Counted from the stretch's first letter, positions 9,046 through 19,146 are shown. The stretch: DNA of 64,000 nucleotides from DASRQK01 sp040392005 (GCA_040392005.1 JBEBWT010000008.1:6137-70136), one strand, 5' to 3'. Program-made: numbers and translations. Notes: generated from the sequence alone by a model not told the origin.

Positions 9046-10434
9046 TTAATCCTTATGTCCCTGCCCTGACACCCACTGCTGGCTGAAAGATTGCTTGCTC
9101 ACCTGGGGAAGACTTCGTTTTTCCCCCCATTTTTTCCTGAAAAAGAAACGCAGTAGAAAATTTTTGGTTTTCGAACCCAAGAAATCCATCCATTTCCGTT
9201 TTCCGGCCCCGGTGGTATATATCTTCCACAACATTTTTTCACTGGCAGGCATGTGTCCGGCCCGGACAGCATCCCGGCGATTGAGCAAAAGCATTCGGCT
9301 GATATCGATCCGTACCGGACAGACTTCGGTGCATTTCCCACAAAGAGTGGAGGCTTCGCTGAGATGTTTGAAGTTTTTCATTCCCTGAGTGTGGGGAGTG
9401 ATCAGCGAACCGATCGGCCCGCTGTAAGTTGTTCCATAGCTGTGTCCCCCGATATTTTGATAGACCGGGCAAACATTGAGGCATGCCCCGCAGCGGATAC
9501 AGTACAGGCCTTGCCTCTGTTCCGGGCTCGCCAGTAGCTGGGTGCGGCCATTGTCCAGCAGGATCACATACATTTCCTCCGGCCCATCGGATTCCCCGGC
9601 CTGCCGGGGCCCGCTGATCACTGAATTGTAAGCCGTCAATCCCTGCCCGGTACCATGACTGGACAACAGGGGCCAGAACAGATCCAGATCTGTCAGGGAA
9701 GGGATGATTTTTTCGATGCCGGCGATGGCAATATGCACTTTTGGAAAGGTAGTGCTCAACCGTGCATTTCCCTCATTTTCAGTTAATGCAATGCTGCCGG
9801 TATCTGCGATCAGGTAATTGGCCCCGGTAATTGCCGCATCAGCGGTCATAAACTGATCCCGGAGGAGTTCCCTTGCTTTGAGGGTAATGGTTTCTGCATC
9901 TGCATCCGGCGGAGTGCCGAAGCGTTCATGGAACAAGGTGGCAATGTCTTCCCTTTGCAGGTGCATGGCGGGAGTGACGATATGGTAGGGTTTCTGTCCC
10001 AGCAACTGCACGATAAATTCGCCCAGATCGCTTTCTACCGGGTGAATCTTTTTTTTCTCCAGAAATCCATTGAGCCCTATTTCCTCGGTCACCATCGATT
10101 TGGATTTAACAATGGTCTTTGCATGGATCCCCTCCAGAATACGGGCGATTTCCTGCAATGCCTCTGTCGCATCATTGGCCCAGAGTACTTTGATCTTTCT
10201 CTTCTGAGCATTTGCCTCAAATTCCGGCAGGAGTTTGTCCAGATTTTCTATACTCCGCCACTTGATCAGGTGGGCCTTCCGTTTGGCATTTTCCAGATTG
10301 CGGAATTGATCCAGGCTGGAAGAAACGGCTTTGGAATACTGGGCAATATTGTGGTTCATGATCCCACGATGGCGAAGATCTGCAGTTTTGACCTTACTTT
10401 CCTTCAGAAATTGTTGCTCGTAAGTACTGCTCAT
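9046..10434 (-). CDS. lutB: LutB-type iron-sulfur protein (LUD domain plus ferredoxin)
   Basis: 462 residues. An N-terminal LUD (DUF162) domain is followed by two 4Fe-4S cysteine clusters, CIRCGACLNVCPVY and CGKCTEVCPV, and a basic tail. In Bacillus LutABC, LutB carries electrons during L-lactate oxidation. LutA and LutC are not adjacent here, so the lactate role is by family only. It reads away from the MutS-like gene (convergent); aspS lies 68 bases upstream on the same strand. Confidence 0.88.
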   Translation of the reverse strand: MSSTYEQQFLKESKVKTADLRHRGIMNHNIAQYSKAVSSSLDQFRNLENAKRKAHLIKWRSIENLDKLLPEFEANAQKRKIKVLWANDATEALQEIARILEGIHAKTIVKSKSMVTEEIGLNGFLEKKKIHPVESDLGEFIVQLLGQKPYHIVTPAMHLQREDIATLFHERFGTPPDADAETITLKARELLRDQFMTADAAITGANYLIADTGSIALTENEGNARLSTTFPKVHIAIAGIEKIIPSLTDLDLFWPLLSSHGTGQGLTAYNSVISGPRQAGESDGPEEMYVILLDNGRTQLLASPEQRQGLYCIRCGACLNVCPVYQNIGGHSYGTTYSGPIGSLITPHTQGMKNFKHLSEASTLCGKCTEVCPVRIDISRMLLLNRRDAVRAGHMPASEKMLWKIYTTGAGKRKWMDFLGSKTKNFLLRFFFRKKWGEKRSLPQVSKQSFSQQWVSGQGHKD

Positions 10435-10502
10435 GTTGCTCCGTATCTGATTGATGCCTCTCCCTTTGATTAGTGCCTGACTGATTTGCTTCTTCCCGGA
10501 TG

Positions 10503-12248
10503 CTAATTTTTGACGATCAGTGCCAGTTCATCCAACTGTTCCTGTGAGATAGTGGATGGGGTGTCGATCATCACATCCTTCCCGGCATTGTTTTTCGGGA
10601 AGGCGATCACATCCCGGATGCTGTCCAATCCCGCAAAGATGGAAACCAGACGGTCAAATCCCAATGCGATCCCACCATGTGGGGGCGCACCGTATGTAAA
10701 GGCATCCATCAGGAAACCAAACTGCTTCTGGGCTTCTTCTTCGGAGAAACCGAGGTGTCTGAACATCAGCGATTGCAATTCCCGGTCATGGATCCGGATG
10801 GAACCTCCTCCGACCTCGCTGCCATTGATCACCAGGTCATAGGCATTGGCCCGGACTTCCCCGGGTCTGGAGTCCAGCAAGGGGATGTCTTCCGGTTTCG
10901 GAGAAGTGAAGGGGTGGTGCATGGCATGGTAACGCCCGCTTTCCTCATCCCATTCCAGTAATGGGAAGTCGATCACCCACAGGGGCGCAAATTTATTTTT
11001 GTCCCGCAGTCCCAGCTCAGATCCGAGATACAGGCGCAACTCATTCAGTTGCTTGCGTGTTTTATCTGCCTGTCCGGCCATTGTCAGGATCAGGTCCCCC
11101 GGCTTTGCATCAAAGGCGGCAGCCCAGGCAGCCAACTGTTCCTCGTTATAAAACTTATCCACGGAGGATTTGATTGTCCCATCTTCATTGTAGCGCAGGT
11201 AAACCAGGCCGGTCGCACCGATCTGGGGACGCTTGACAAAATCGGTCAGTGCATCCAGTTGCTTGCGTGTATAACCGGCACAGCCCTCCGCTTTGAGGCC
11301 CACCACCAGCTCTGCCTGATCAAATACCGGGAAGCCTGCCCCTTTCAGCACAGCATTCAACTCCACAAATTCCATCCCGAAGCGCAGATCCGGTTTGTCC
11401 GAACCGTACAGACGCATGGCATCCGCATAATCCATGCGGGGTACCTCGCCCAGATCGATGCCTTTGACCGTCCGGAACAGATGTTTGACCAGCCCTTCAA
11501 AGGTATGGAGTATATCCTCCTGTTCCACAAAGGCCATTTCACAATCCACCTGTGTAAATTCCGGTTGCCGGTCTGCCCGCAGATCCTCGTCCCGGAAGCA
11601 TTTGACGATCTGGAAATACCGGTCGAATCCCGAGACCATCAGCAACTGCTTGAAGGTCTGCGGTGACTGGGGGAGTGCGTAAAACTCACCGGGGTTCATC
11701 CGGCTTGGCACCACAAAATCCCTTGCTCCCTCCGGAGTTGATTTGATCAAAACCGGTGTTTCCACCTCCAGAAAATCCAGCCCGTCCAGATACCGTCGGA
11801 TCTCCTGGGCCAGGCGGTGCCTCAATAGCAGGTTGTTCCGCACCGGAGCCCTGCGCAGATCCAGATAGCGGTACTTCATCCGCAGATCATCTCCGCCATC
11901 GGTTTCATCCTCAATGGTAAAGGGGGGCAGTTTGGAAGCGTTCAGAATCTCCAGGGAAGAAACTTTGATCTCAACTTCACCCGTGGAGATTTTTGAGTTT
12001 TTGCTCGCCCGTTCAATGACGGTGCCGGTCACCCTGATCACAAATTCCCTTCCCAGTTCCCGGGCCTGTCTGCGCAGGGACTCATTATCCTGTTCATCGA
12101 AAGTCAATTGAGTAATTCCGTAACGGTCACGGACATCAATGAAAGTCATTCCGCCCAGATCTCTGGATTTCTGTACCCAACCGCTCAACACCACTTCTTT
12201 GCCAATGTCTGCCGGGCGCAATTCCCCGCAGGTATGTGTTCTATGCAT
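10503..12248 (-). CDS. aspS: aspartyl-tRNA synthetase
   Basis: 581 residues from the ATG at 12248 (MHRTHTCGELR); the frame could be opened at a TTG 15 bases earlier, but the family starts at this Met. Class II synthetase of the bacterial type: N-terminal OB fold (VVLSGWVQKSRDLGGMTFIDVRD), flipping and motif 2 region FRDEDLRADRQPEFTQ, an internal GAD insertion, and motif 3 GIALGFDRL. Charges tRNA-Asp. A -7 box lies 32 bases upstream. Confidence 0.97.
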   Translation of the reverse strand: MHRTHTCGELRPADIGKEVVLSGWVQKSRDLGGMTFIDVRDRYGITQLTFDEQDNESLRRQARELGREFVIRVTGTVIERASKNSKISTGEVEIKVSSLEILNASKLPPFTIEDETDGGDDLRMKYRYLDLRRAPVRNNLLLRHRLAQEIRRYLDGLDFLEVETPVLIKSTPEGARDFVVPSRMNPGEFYALPQSPQTFKQLLMVSGFDRYFQIVKCFRDEDLRADRQPEFTQVDCEMAFVEQEDILHTFEGLVKHLFRTVKGIDLGEVPRMDYADAMRLYGSDKPDLRFGMEFVELNAVLKGAGFPVFDQAELVVGLKAEGCAGYTRKQLDALTDFVKRPQIGATGLVYLRYNEDGTIKSSVDKFYNEEQLAAWAAAFDAKPGDLILTMAGQADKTRKQLNELRLYLGSELGLRDKNKFAPLWVIDFPLLEWDEESGRYHAMHHPFTSPKPEDIPLLDSRPGEVRANAYDLVINGSEVGGGSIRIHDRELQSLMFRHLGFSEEEAQKQFGFLMDAFTYGAPPHGGIALGFDRLVSIFAGLDSIRDVIAFPKNNAGKDVMIDTPSTISQEQLDELALIVKN

Positions 12249-12280
12249 ATTTTTTGTTATCAAAAATCATTCATGAACCG

Positions 12281-12288
12281 CAAAAATA
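12281..12288 (-). promoter_or_regulatory. -7 box TATTTTTG of aspS
   Basis: On the minus strand TAttTTTG, a full consensus match, 32 bases before the aspS start. No TTG at the expected spacing. Confidence 0.5.
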
Positions 12289-12476
12289 CGAAAATAATCT
12301 GCTGGGTGCATTTATACTTTATATTTTGGTTCTTGTTACTTTTTGAAGAATCTGATTGACCTTCCGTCAGTTTTGTCAATTTCAATAGTTGGTAGTATAA
12401 ACCATTTATAATCAATAAAATATATCCTATTTATGCGGTAATTTTTCACCCAGATAGTAATGTGGAAAACTTTTTA

Positions 12477-12501
12477 GTGGGTAAAAGTGGGGGAAAGTGG
12501 G
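12477..12501 (+). promoter_or_regulatory. MraZ box array: three GTGGG repeats at 10-bp period
   Basis: GTGGG occurs at 12477, 12487 and 12497, so the TGGGN units start at 12478, 12488 and 12498, each followed by a 5-base spacer. This is the layout described for E. coli MraZ (TGGGN direct repeats with 5-base spacers). A weaker GTGGA lies 15 bases further upstream at 12462. The array ends 44 bases before the mraZ ATG and overlaps the likely promoter (possible -7 TACTTTTA at 12511-12518), which fits autorepression. Confidence 0.75.
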
Positions 12502-12545
12502 AAATTTATTTACTTTTACTACCTAAAATCGATTTGAACGTAAGA

Positions 12546-13013
12546 ATGGGACAGCTCACAGGAGAATTTGAATGTAAACTGGACGCCAAGGGCAGAATGG
12601 TTCTTCCGGCGGCTCTCAAAAGGCAACTGCCTGATGTAGAGCTGGAAGGATTGATCGTCAATCGGGGTCTGGATAAGCATTTGGTTTTCTATACCAAGGC
12701 GGAGTGGGCCAAGATTACCAAACGATTGAGCAAGCTAAACCGCTATAAGGCCAAGAACCGGCAGTTTATCAGGACCTTTACCAGGGGACATACAGAACTG
12801 TCATTGGACGCCGCAGGCAGAGTCCTTTTTCCAAAAACCCTGTTGGAATATGCGGGCATTGCATCGGAAATTATTTTGCTCTGTCAGTTTGATCAGATTG
12901 AGATCTGGGCAAAAGAGGCTTATGTAAAATTGTGGGACGGAGATGCGGACGACACTTTTGCAGCTCTTGCCGAGGAAGTGATGGGGGGAGTGGATTTGGA
13001 TGATGATGAATAA
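12546..13013 (+). CDS. mraZ: transcriptional regulator MraZ
   Basis: 155 residues from the ATG at 12546 (MGQLTGEFECKLDAKGR). The frame is open 84 bases further upstream, but that part contains the MraZ boxes. Two tandem AbrB-like halves are visible, each with a DAKGR/DAAGR turn (near residues 13 and 87). MraZ forms a ring-shaped oligomer and represses its own dcw operon in the organisms studied. First gene of the 12-function dcw cluster; rsmH follows after 20 bases. The acidic C-terminal tail (DLDDDE) is common in Bacteroidota. Confidence 0.95.
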   Translation: MGQLTGEFECKLDAKGRMVLPAALKRQLPDVELEGLIVNRGLDKHLVFYTKAEWAKITKRLSKLNRYKAKNRQFIRTFTRGHTELSLDAAGRVLFPKTLLEYAGIASEIILLCQFDQIEIWAKEAYVKLWDGDADDTFAALAEEVMGGVDLDDDE

Positions 13014-13033
13014 CAACTTTTTTTACAATTATA

Positions 13034-13942
13034 ATGCAGACCAATACGTACCATATTCCAGTTATGCTTTCAGAATGTATGGAAGCGCTGGCTATCAAGC
13101 CGGACGGGATCTATGTGGACGTAACCTTCGGTGGGGGTGGTCATTCTAAGGAAATCCTGTCAAAGTTAGGGCCTCAGGGAAAATTGTTCGCCTTTGACCA
13201 GGATCCGGATGCGCTTCAGAACGCATTGGATGACCCCCGATTTACTTTGATTCATCAGAATTTTCAGTTTCTGAAAAACAACTTGCGCTTGCACGGAGTG
13301 AGGGAAGTGGATGGAATCCTGGCGGATTTAGGCGTCTCCTCTCATCAGTTTGACGACGCTTCAAGAGGTTTTTCCATCCGCTTTGATGCGGAACTGGATA
13401 TGCGGATGGATCAGTCCAGATCTCTGGATGCAGCAACAGTACTCAATACATACAGTGAAGAAGATCTCCACCGGATCTTCGGTATGTATGGAGAGTTGCG
13501 CAATGCCAAAACACTTGCCAAAACTATTGTGGCTGCCAGAAGCCGGGAAGTCATCCGGTCGGTGCAGCAATTGAAAGATGTAATAGCGGATCTGGTGCCA
13601 CGTATGAAAGCCAACAAGTATCATGCACAGTTATTTCAGGCAATCCGCATTGAAGTAAACCGGGAGATGGAAGCCCTGATGGATTTATTGCAGCAGAGTG
13701 CAGAAGTGCTGAGGCCGGGAGGAAGACTGGTGGTGATGTCCTACCATTCGCTGGAGGACAGGCTGGTCAAGCATTATATATTAAAGGGAAAGTTCAGCGG
13801 AGAAGTCGAGAAGGATTTTTTCGGGAATGAAATAAAACCATTTTCGGTGCTGGGCCGGAAACCCGTTGAAGCAGGTGAGGCAGAAATCGCCCGGAATGGC
13901 AGGGCAAGGAGTGCAAAATTGAGAGTAGCGGTAAAAAACTGA
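13034..13942 (+). CDS. rsmH: 16S rRNA m4C1402 methyltransferase RsmH (MraW)
   Basis: 302 residues. SAM-dependent N4-methylation of C1402 in the ribosomal decoding centre. Seen: HIPVMLSECMEAL start, SAM loop VDVTFGGGGHS, GILADLGVSSHQFD, and the C-terminal SYHSLEDRLVK motif. Normal length. ftsL starts 2 bases after its stop, so the genes are probably translationally coupled. Confidence 0.97.
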   Translation: MQTNTYHIPVMLSECMEALAIKPDGIYVDVTFGGGGHSKEILSKLGPQGKLFAFDQDPDALQNALDDPRFTLIHQNFQFLKNNLRLHGVREVDGILADLGVSSHQFDDASRGFSIRFDAELDMRMDQSRSLDAATVLNTYSEEDLHRIFGMYGELRNAKTLAKTIVAARSREVIRSVQQLKDVIADLVPRMKANKYHAQLFQAIRIEVNREMEALMDLLQQSAEVLRPGGRLVVMSYHSLEDRLVKHYILKGKFSGEVEKDFFGNEIKPFSVLGRKPVEAGEAEIARNGRARSAKLRVAVKN

Positions 13943-13944
13943 TT

Positions 13945-14352
13945 ATGGCCAGAAATGCATATAAAAAGGAACCGCTGAGTGAGGCACAGATCGAAGAGTT
14001 GCAGGATGCGGTCAGTGAAAAAGAGGAAGTGACCCGAAATTTTTTCCGGGACCTGCTTTCTTCAGATTATTTGTCATCCGGAAACTTTGTGAAGTTTCTG
14101 CCGTTTATAGCCTTTGTCGGTCTCCTGGCCATTGTTTACATCGCAAACCGGCATTATGCCGAAAGAACAGTCAGGCAGATCGACCGTACCAGTAGGGAAG
14201 TAAAGGAGTTGAGCTGGGATTATAAATCATTGTCCGCAGATCTGATGAAAATGTCCACGCAGACAGAGATTGCCAAAAAGGCGGATGCCCTGGGTTTGAA
14301 AGAACGCACGGCTCCTCCCATGAAAATAGTTGTTGAAAACAGTAAAAAATAG
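13945..14352 (+). CDS. ftsL: FtsL-like cell division protein
   Basis: 135 residues with one membrane helix near 53-69 (FLPFIAFVGLLAIVYIANRHY) and then a short periplasmic heptad-like segment. Sequence is poorly conserved; the call rests on topology and on its place between rsmH and the division transpeptidase, where FtsL sits in all dcw clusters. The roughly 50-residue cytoplasmic head is longer than in E. coli. Expected to bridge FtsQ, FtsI and FtsW. Confidence 0.8.
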   Translation: MARNAYKKEPLSEAQIEELQDAVSEKEEVTRNFFRDLLSSDYLSSGNFVKFLPFIAFVGLLAIVYIANRHYAERTVRQIDRTSREVKELSWDYKSLSADLMKMSTQTEIAKKADALGLKERTAPPMKIVVENSKK

Positions 14353-14363
14353 CTTTTGAATCT

Positions 14364-16427
14364 ATGAATATCAGGACAGACATACTCAGGAGGAGCTACC
14401 TCGCATTCGGTCTTGTTGTACTGTTTGCAATTGCCGTCCTGGCACAAATGTTTCGTGTGCAGTATGTTCAGGGAGAACGCTGGAAAGCCATGGCGGACAG
14501 CATGTCCACCCGTTATGTGGATGTAGAAGCCGTGCGCGGCAATATTTATTCAAATGATGGAAGCCTGCTGGCCTCTTCCATTCCCGAATATGACCTGCGT
14601 ATGGATCTGTATGCCCCCGGTATTGAGGATGATGAAGTTTTTGACAGTAAAGTTGATTCCCTGGCCATCCGGTTATCGGGGTTTTTCGGGGATCGCTCCT
14701 CTACGCAATATGTAGCAGCCCTGCGGGAGGCCCGGAAGAAACACAACCGGTATTTTCTGATCAAACGGAATGTGGGACATCAGGAATTGAAAGCCATCCG
14801 TGAGTTTCCGATCTTCAATCTGGGCAGGTATAAAGGCGGATTGATCGCAGAGCGGAAAAACAGACGGATCCTGCCTTTCAAAAATCTGGCGGCCCGTACC
14901 ATTGGGTACAAAATTCAGGAGGAAAATGTGCATGTGGGGCTTGAGGGAGCGTATTCTTCCTATATAGACGGAACCAATGGCAAGCGGTTGGTACAGCGGA
15001 TTGCCGGTGGCGTATGGATGCCGGTGAATGCAGAGGAAGAAATAGTGCCGATCGATGGCTCAGATATTATTGCCACCATTGATGTCAATCTGCAGGATAT
15101 GGCACAGCGAGCACTTGAAAAGCAATTGATCGCCAGTGATGCGGACAATGGTTGTGTGATCCTGATGGAAGTGGCCACCGGCGAAATCCGGGCAGTGGCC
15201 AATTTTACCAAAGATACAGATGGAGTATATCGGGAAAAATTCAATTATGCCATTGCACAGAGTGCGGAACCCGGATCCACTTTCAAACTGGCCTCCTATT
15301 TAGTGGCGCTGGAAGATGGGGTCATTGATACTAATACCATGATCGAAACCGGGAACGGTACCTATCAGGTGCACAGGCATACCATCCGGGATACCCATGC
15401 TTATGGTACGATCACTGCGAAACATGCTTTTGAGGTATCTTCCAACACCGCTATTACCAAGATTATCAACAACAATTACCGGGAGAATCCGGCCGCATTT
15501 ACCAAAAAATTACACGCACTGGGCCTGAATGAGCCCCTGGGCCTGCAAATACCGGGAGAAGGAAAGCCTTTGATCAAAACACCGGACAGCAAATCCTGGA
15601 GCGGACTTTCCCTGCCTCAGATGGCTTATGGATATGAATTGAAAATGACCCCAATGCAGATGCTGACACTGTATAATGCGGTGGCCAATGACGGGGTCAT
15701 GGTAGCACCCCTTTTTGTGAAGGAGATCCGTCACCTGGGCAATACCGTCCAGCTTTTCGGTACAAAAGTATTGAATAACCGGATTGCTTCCCCCAAGACC
15801 ATTGCCAAACTGCAGGATATGCTGGAGGGTGTCATGCTGAACGGTACCGGCAAACGGATGGTGACCCCACAGTATTCTATTGCCGGGAAAACGGGGACCG
15901 CACAAATGGCGGACGGGGCTGCCGGCTACCGCAATCGCAAATACCAGTCTTCCTTTGCAGGTTATTTCCCGGCTGATAATCCCAAGTATTCCATGATCGT
16001 AGTCATACAGAACCCCAGAAACGGGTATTACGGAGCTTCCATTGCCGGTCCGGTCTTCCGGGAGCTGGCCGACATGGTATTCGCCAATGATCTGCAGATG
16101 CATGACAGCTTTATGAAGCTGCAGAGTGCGGGCCTGCATATCAGGAACAAGAAAAATACAGACACCGGTCAGGAAAGTGCGACCCTGACCTTTGCCAGGC
16201 ATCAGCAGCAACTGGAAGAAGAAAGCACTTTTGACCAGGAGGCAGTCATGATGCCAAACGGAACCGTCCCCGACGTAAGGCAAATGAATCTGGCCGATGC
16301 CTTATATGTACTGGAAAATGCGGGTTACCGGGTGGCAGCAGAGGGTAAGGGTAAAGTGGTGGAACAATCCATTCCACAGGGATCAATGGCAAAAGAGGGT
16401 ACAAAAATCAGGATCACATTGCAATGA
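14364..16427 (+). CDS. ftsI: division-specific peptidoglycan transpeptidase with PASTA domain
   Basis: 687 residues. A single N-terminal membrane helix (about 10-30), the pedestal domain, and a transpeptidase domain with the active serine at S305 (STFK), the SSN motif near 360 and KTGT near 508. One PASTA domain ends the protein (VPDVRQMNLADAL... to the stop), a feature seen in Bacteroidota and Firmicutes division enzymes but not in E. coli FtsI. The stop overlaps the murE start by 4 bases (ATGA). Confidence 0.95.
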   Translation: MNIRTDILRRSYLAFGLVVLFAIAVLAQMFRVQYVQGERWKAMADSMSTRYVDVEAVRGNIYSNDGSLLASSIPEYDLRMDLYAPGIEDDEVFDSKVDSLAIRLSGFFGDRSSTQYVAALREARKKHNRYFLIKRNVGHQELKAIREFPIFNLGRYKGGLIAERKNRRILPFKNLAARTIGYKIQEENVHVGLEGAYSSYIDGTNGKRLVQRIAGGVWMPVNAEEEIVPIDGSDIIATIDVNLQDMAQRALEKQLIASDADNGCVILMEVATGEIRAVANFTKDTDGVYREKFNYAIAQSAEPGSTFKLASYLVALEDGVIDTNTMIETGNGTYQVHRHTIRDTHAYGTITAKHAFEVSSNTAITKIINNNYRENPAAFTKKLHALGLNEPLGLQIPGEGKPLIKTPDSKSWSGLSLPQMAYGYELKMTPMQMLTLYNAVANDGVMVAPLFVKEIRHLGNTVQLFGTKVLNNRIASPKTIAKLQDMLEGVMLNGTGKRMVTPQYSIAGKTGTAQMADGAAGYRNRKYQSSFAGYFPADNPKYSMIVVIQNPRNGYYGASIAGPVFRELADMVFANDLQMHDSFMKLQSAGLHIRNKKNTDTGQESATLTFARHQQQLEEESTFDQEAVMMPNGTVPDVRQMNLADALYVLENAGYRVAAEGKGKVVEQSIPQGSMAKEGTKIRITLQ

Positions 16428-17881
16428 GGGGATTGAAGGACATATTGCATGGAATTCCGGTGACGGAAGTCAGGGGCTATCTCGATTGTGTGATCACCCA
16501 GATTTCTTTCGATTCGAGAAAAGTTGCGGAAGGCAGCCTATTCGTTGCTGTTTCCGGTACGCATACAGACGGAGCCCGCTTTATTGCGGATGCCATTGCT
16601 TCCGGCGCCATTGCTATTATGTGTGAACAATTGCCAGATGAACAGGATGAAACCATCACCTATATTCTGGTTAGTGATTCCGCTTTTGGGCTGGGAGTCG
16701 CCGCGGCCAATTTTTACGACAACCCCTCCGGGCAACTGCGTCTGGTCGGGGTGACCGGAACCAACGGAAAGACCACCGTTGCCACGCTTTTGTATCAATT
16801 GTTTGGTGAATTAGGTTACGCCTGCGGTCTGTTATCGACCGTAGAGAACAGGGTGGTGGACAGAATAGTATCCGCTACCCATACCACTCCGGATCCGGTG
16901 CAATTGAACGGATTGCTGCGGGAAATGGTCGATCAGGGCTGTGATTATTGCTTTATGGAAGTCAGTTCGCATGCTATTGTGCAGCAGCGGATTACCGGTC
17001 TGGTATTTGCAGGAGGCATTTTTACCAATATCACGCACGATCACCTGGATTTCCACGGAAACTTTGATAATTATATCAAGGCAAAGCAATCCTTTTTTGA
17101 CGGGTTGGGCAGGTTTGCATTCGCCCTGTATAATCAGGACGACAGGAATGGTGCGATCATGGTGCAGAATACCTTTGCGCACAAGAAATCCTATGGCCTC
17201 AAGAATATGGCTGATTTCAAGATCAAAGTGCTGGAGACCCATTTCGATGGAACATTGCTGCATTTTGACGGACAAGAAGTCTGGGTCAATCTGATCGGTG
17301 AATTCAATGCCTATAATTTACTGGCCGTTTATGGAGCTGCGGTATTGCTGGAGCAGGAAATCGTCAAGATTTTGACGGCCATGAGCAGGATTACGGGTGC
17401 AGAGGGGCGTTTTGATGTGCAGATTGCCGAAAATGGTGTCATTGGAATTGTGGACTACGCGCACACCCCGGATGCAGTCAAAAATGTACTGGAAACGATT
17501 GCCAGGTTGCGGAAAGGCAATGAGCAGGTGATCACGGTCCTGGGCTGCGGAGGCGACCGGGACAAGACCAAACGTCCTGAAATGGCTGCAGTGGCCATAA
17601 AGAACAGCAATAAACTGATCATTACCTCAGACAATCCACGGACTGAAGATCCGGCCGCAATTATCCGGGATATGGAAGCCGGGGTGCCGGCCGCCTCCAG
17701 ACGCGATGTGTTTTCGATTGCGGACCGAAGGGAAGCCATCCGGGCCGCCTGTCATCTGGCCCAGGCCGGAGATGTGGTACTCGTAGCCGGAAAAGGACAT
17801 GAAAAATATCAGGAAATCAATGGTGAGAAACTGCCCTTTGACGACAAGGAAATTTTGAAACAAACATTCAACGGACAATAG
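16424..17881 (+). CDS. murE: UDP-MurNAc-tripeptide synthetase, meso-DAP type
   Basis: 485 residues. Adds the third amino acid to UDP-MurNAc-L-Ala-D-Glu. Seen: P-loop GVTGTNGKTTV, the THTTPDP substrate motif, carbamylated-lysine region, and the DNPRTEDP motif, whose DNPR is the hallmark of meso-diaminopimelate-specific enzymes. So the peptidoglycan is inferred to be of the DAP type. Overlaps ftsI by 4 bases. Confidence 0.96.
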   Translation: MRGLKDILHGIPVTEVRGYLDCVITQISFDSRKVAEGSLFVAVSGTHTDGARFIADAIASGAIAIMCEQLPDEQDETITYILVSDSAFGLGVAAANFYDNPSGQLRLVGVTGTNGKTTVATLLYQLFGELGYACGLLSTVENRVVDRIVSATHTTPDPVQLNGLLREMVDQGCDYCFMEVSSHAIVQQRITGLVFAGGIFTNITHDHLDFHGNFDNYIKAKQSFFDGLGRFAFALYNQDDRNGAIMVQNTFAHKKSYGLKNMADFKIKVLETHFDGTLLHFDGQEVWVNLIGEFNAYNLLAVYGAAVLLEQEIVKILTAMSRITGAEGRFDVQIAENGVIGIVDYAHTPDAVKNVLETIARLRKGNEQVITVLGCGGDRDKTKRPEMAAVAIKNSNKLIITSDNPRTEDPAAIIRDMEAGVPAASRRDVFSIADRREAIRAACHLAQAGDVVLVAGKGHEKYQEINGEKLPFDDKEILKQTFNGQ

Positions 17882-17898
17882 GACAATAGATTAAGCTT

Positions 17899-19146
17899 AT
17901 GTTATATCACCTCTATACCTGGATCGAACAACACACCCATATACCCGGAGCGGGCTTGTTCCAGTACATTTCCTTCCGTACGGCTATGGCGGTGATCGTT
18001 TCCCTGCTCATCACCACCGTGTTCGGAAAGCAGTTGATCAATCTACTCAAAAAGAAACAGGTGGGGGAAACCATCCGGGATCTGGGCCTGGCGGGTGAAA
18101 AGGAGAAAGAAGGAACCCCGACAATGGGGGGACTGATCATCATTGCCGGTATTCTGGTGCCTACTTTACTGTTTGCGAAACTGGACAATATCTATGTGCT
18201 GATCATGATCGTGACGACGATCTGGATGGGGGCCATCGGATTTACAGACGATTATATCAAAGTATTCCGTAAGAATAAAAAAGGCCTTGCAGGCAAATTC
18301 AAAGTAATAGGCCAAGTAGGTCTGGGCATTCTGATTGCCTTTACCATGTATTTCCATCCGGATATTCTGGTTCGCAAGCAGGTTCAGCAAGTTGAAACCG
18401 CCGGCTCCACTTTAAAGGCACATGTGCAGGAATCCACTGGCACCATTTATTATACGGAGGACGTCAAATCGACCAAAACCAACATTCCATTTTTTAAGAA
18501 CAATGAACTGGATTATTCCAAAGTAATAAATGCCTTTGGTGGAAACGGGGAAGGGCTGACCTTTATTGTATTCCTGATCGTCGTGGTGTTTATCGTCACG
18601 GCTGTTTCAAACGGTGCGAATATTACCGATGGGATCGATGGTCTGGCGACGGGGACCTCGGCCATTATCGGGGGGACGCTGGCCATACTTGCTTATGTGT
18701 CGGGTAACGTGATTTTTTCGGATTACCTCAATATTCTATACATACCCGATTCGGGAGAGCTCGTCATTTTTGCAGGAGCCTTCGTGGGAGCGTGTACCGG
18801 ATTTTTGTGGTACAATTCCTTTCCGGCACAGGTTTTTATGGGGGATACCGGAAGTCTGGCGATCGGAGGGATCATTGCGGCATTTGCCATTCTGATCCGC
18901 AAAGAGCTGCTGATTCCCATTTTATGTGGTGTTTTCCTTGTTGAAAACCTATCGGTCATTATGCAGGTTGCCTATTTTAAATATACGAGAAAAAGATTCG
19001 GTGAGGGGAAACGGATTTTTCTGATGTCCCCTCTGCACCACCATTATCAGAAAAAGGGATACCACGAAGCAAAGATCGTCATCCGGTTTATGATTGTCGG
19101 AGTGATTCTGGCAGTATTGACCATTGTCACTCTGAAAACGAGATAG
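17899..19146 (+). CDS. mraY: phospho-MurNAc-pentapeptide translocase
   Basis: 415 residues with about ten membrane helices. Transfers phospho-MurNAc-pentapeptide to undecaprenyl phosphate, forming lipid I. Seen: EGTPTMGG, the catalytic aspartate pair in GFTDDYIKV, NITDGIDGLA, and MSPLHHHYQKKG. It is longer than E. coli MraY (360) because of a hydrophilic insert of about 60 residues (roughly 155-215) typical of Bacteroidota. Confidence 0.97.
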   Translation: MLYHLYTWIEQHTHIPGAGLFQYISFRTAMAVIVSLLITTVFGKQLINLLKKKQVGETIRDLGLAGEKEKEGTPTMGGLIIIAGILVPTLLFAKLDNIYVLIMIVTTIWMGAIGFTDDYIKVFRKNKKGLAGKFKVIGQVGLGILIAFTMYFHPDILVRKQVQQVETAGSTLKAHVQESTGTIYYTEDVKSTKTNIPFFKNNELDYSKVINAFGGNGEGLTFIVFLIVVVFIVTAVSNGANITDGIDGLATGTSAIIGGTLAILAYVSGNVIFSDYLNILYIPDSGELVIFAGAFVGACTGFLWYNSFPAQVFMGDTGSLAIGGIIAAFAILIRKELLIPILCGVFLVENLSVIMQVAYFKYTRKRFGEGKRIFLMSPLHHHYQKKGYHEAKIVIRFMIVGVILAVLTIVTLKTR

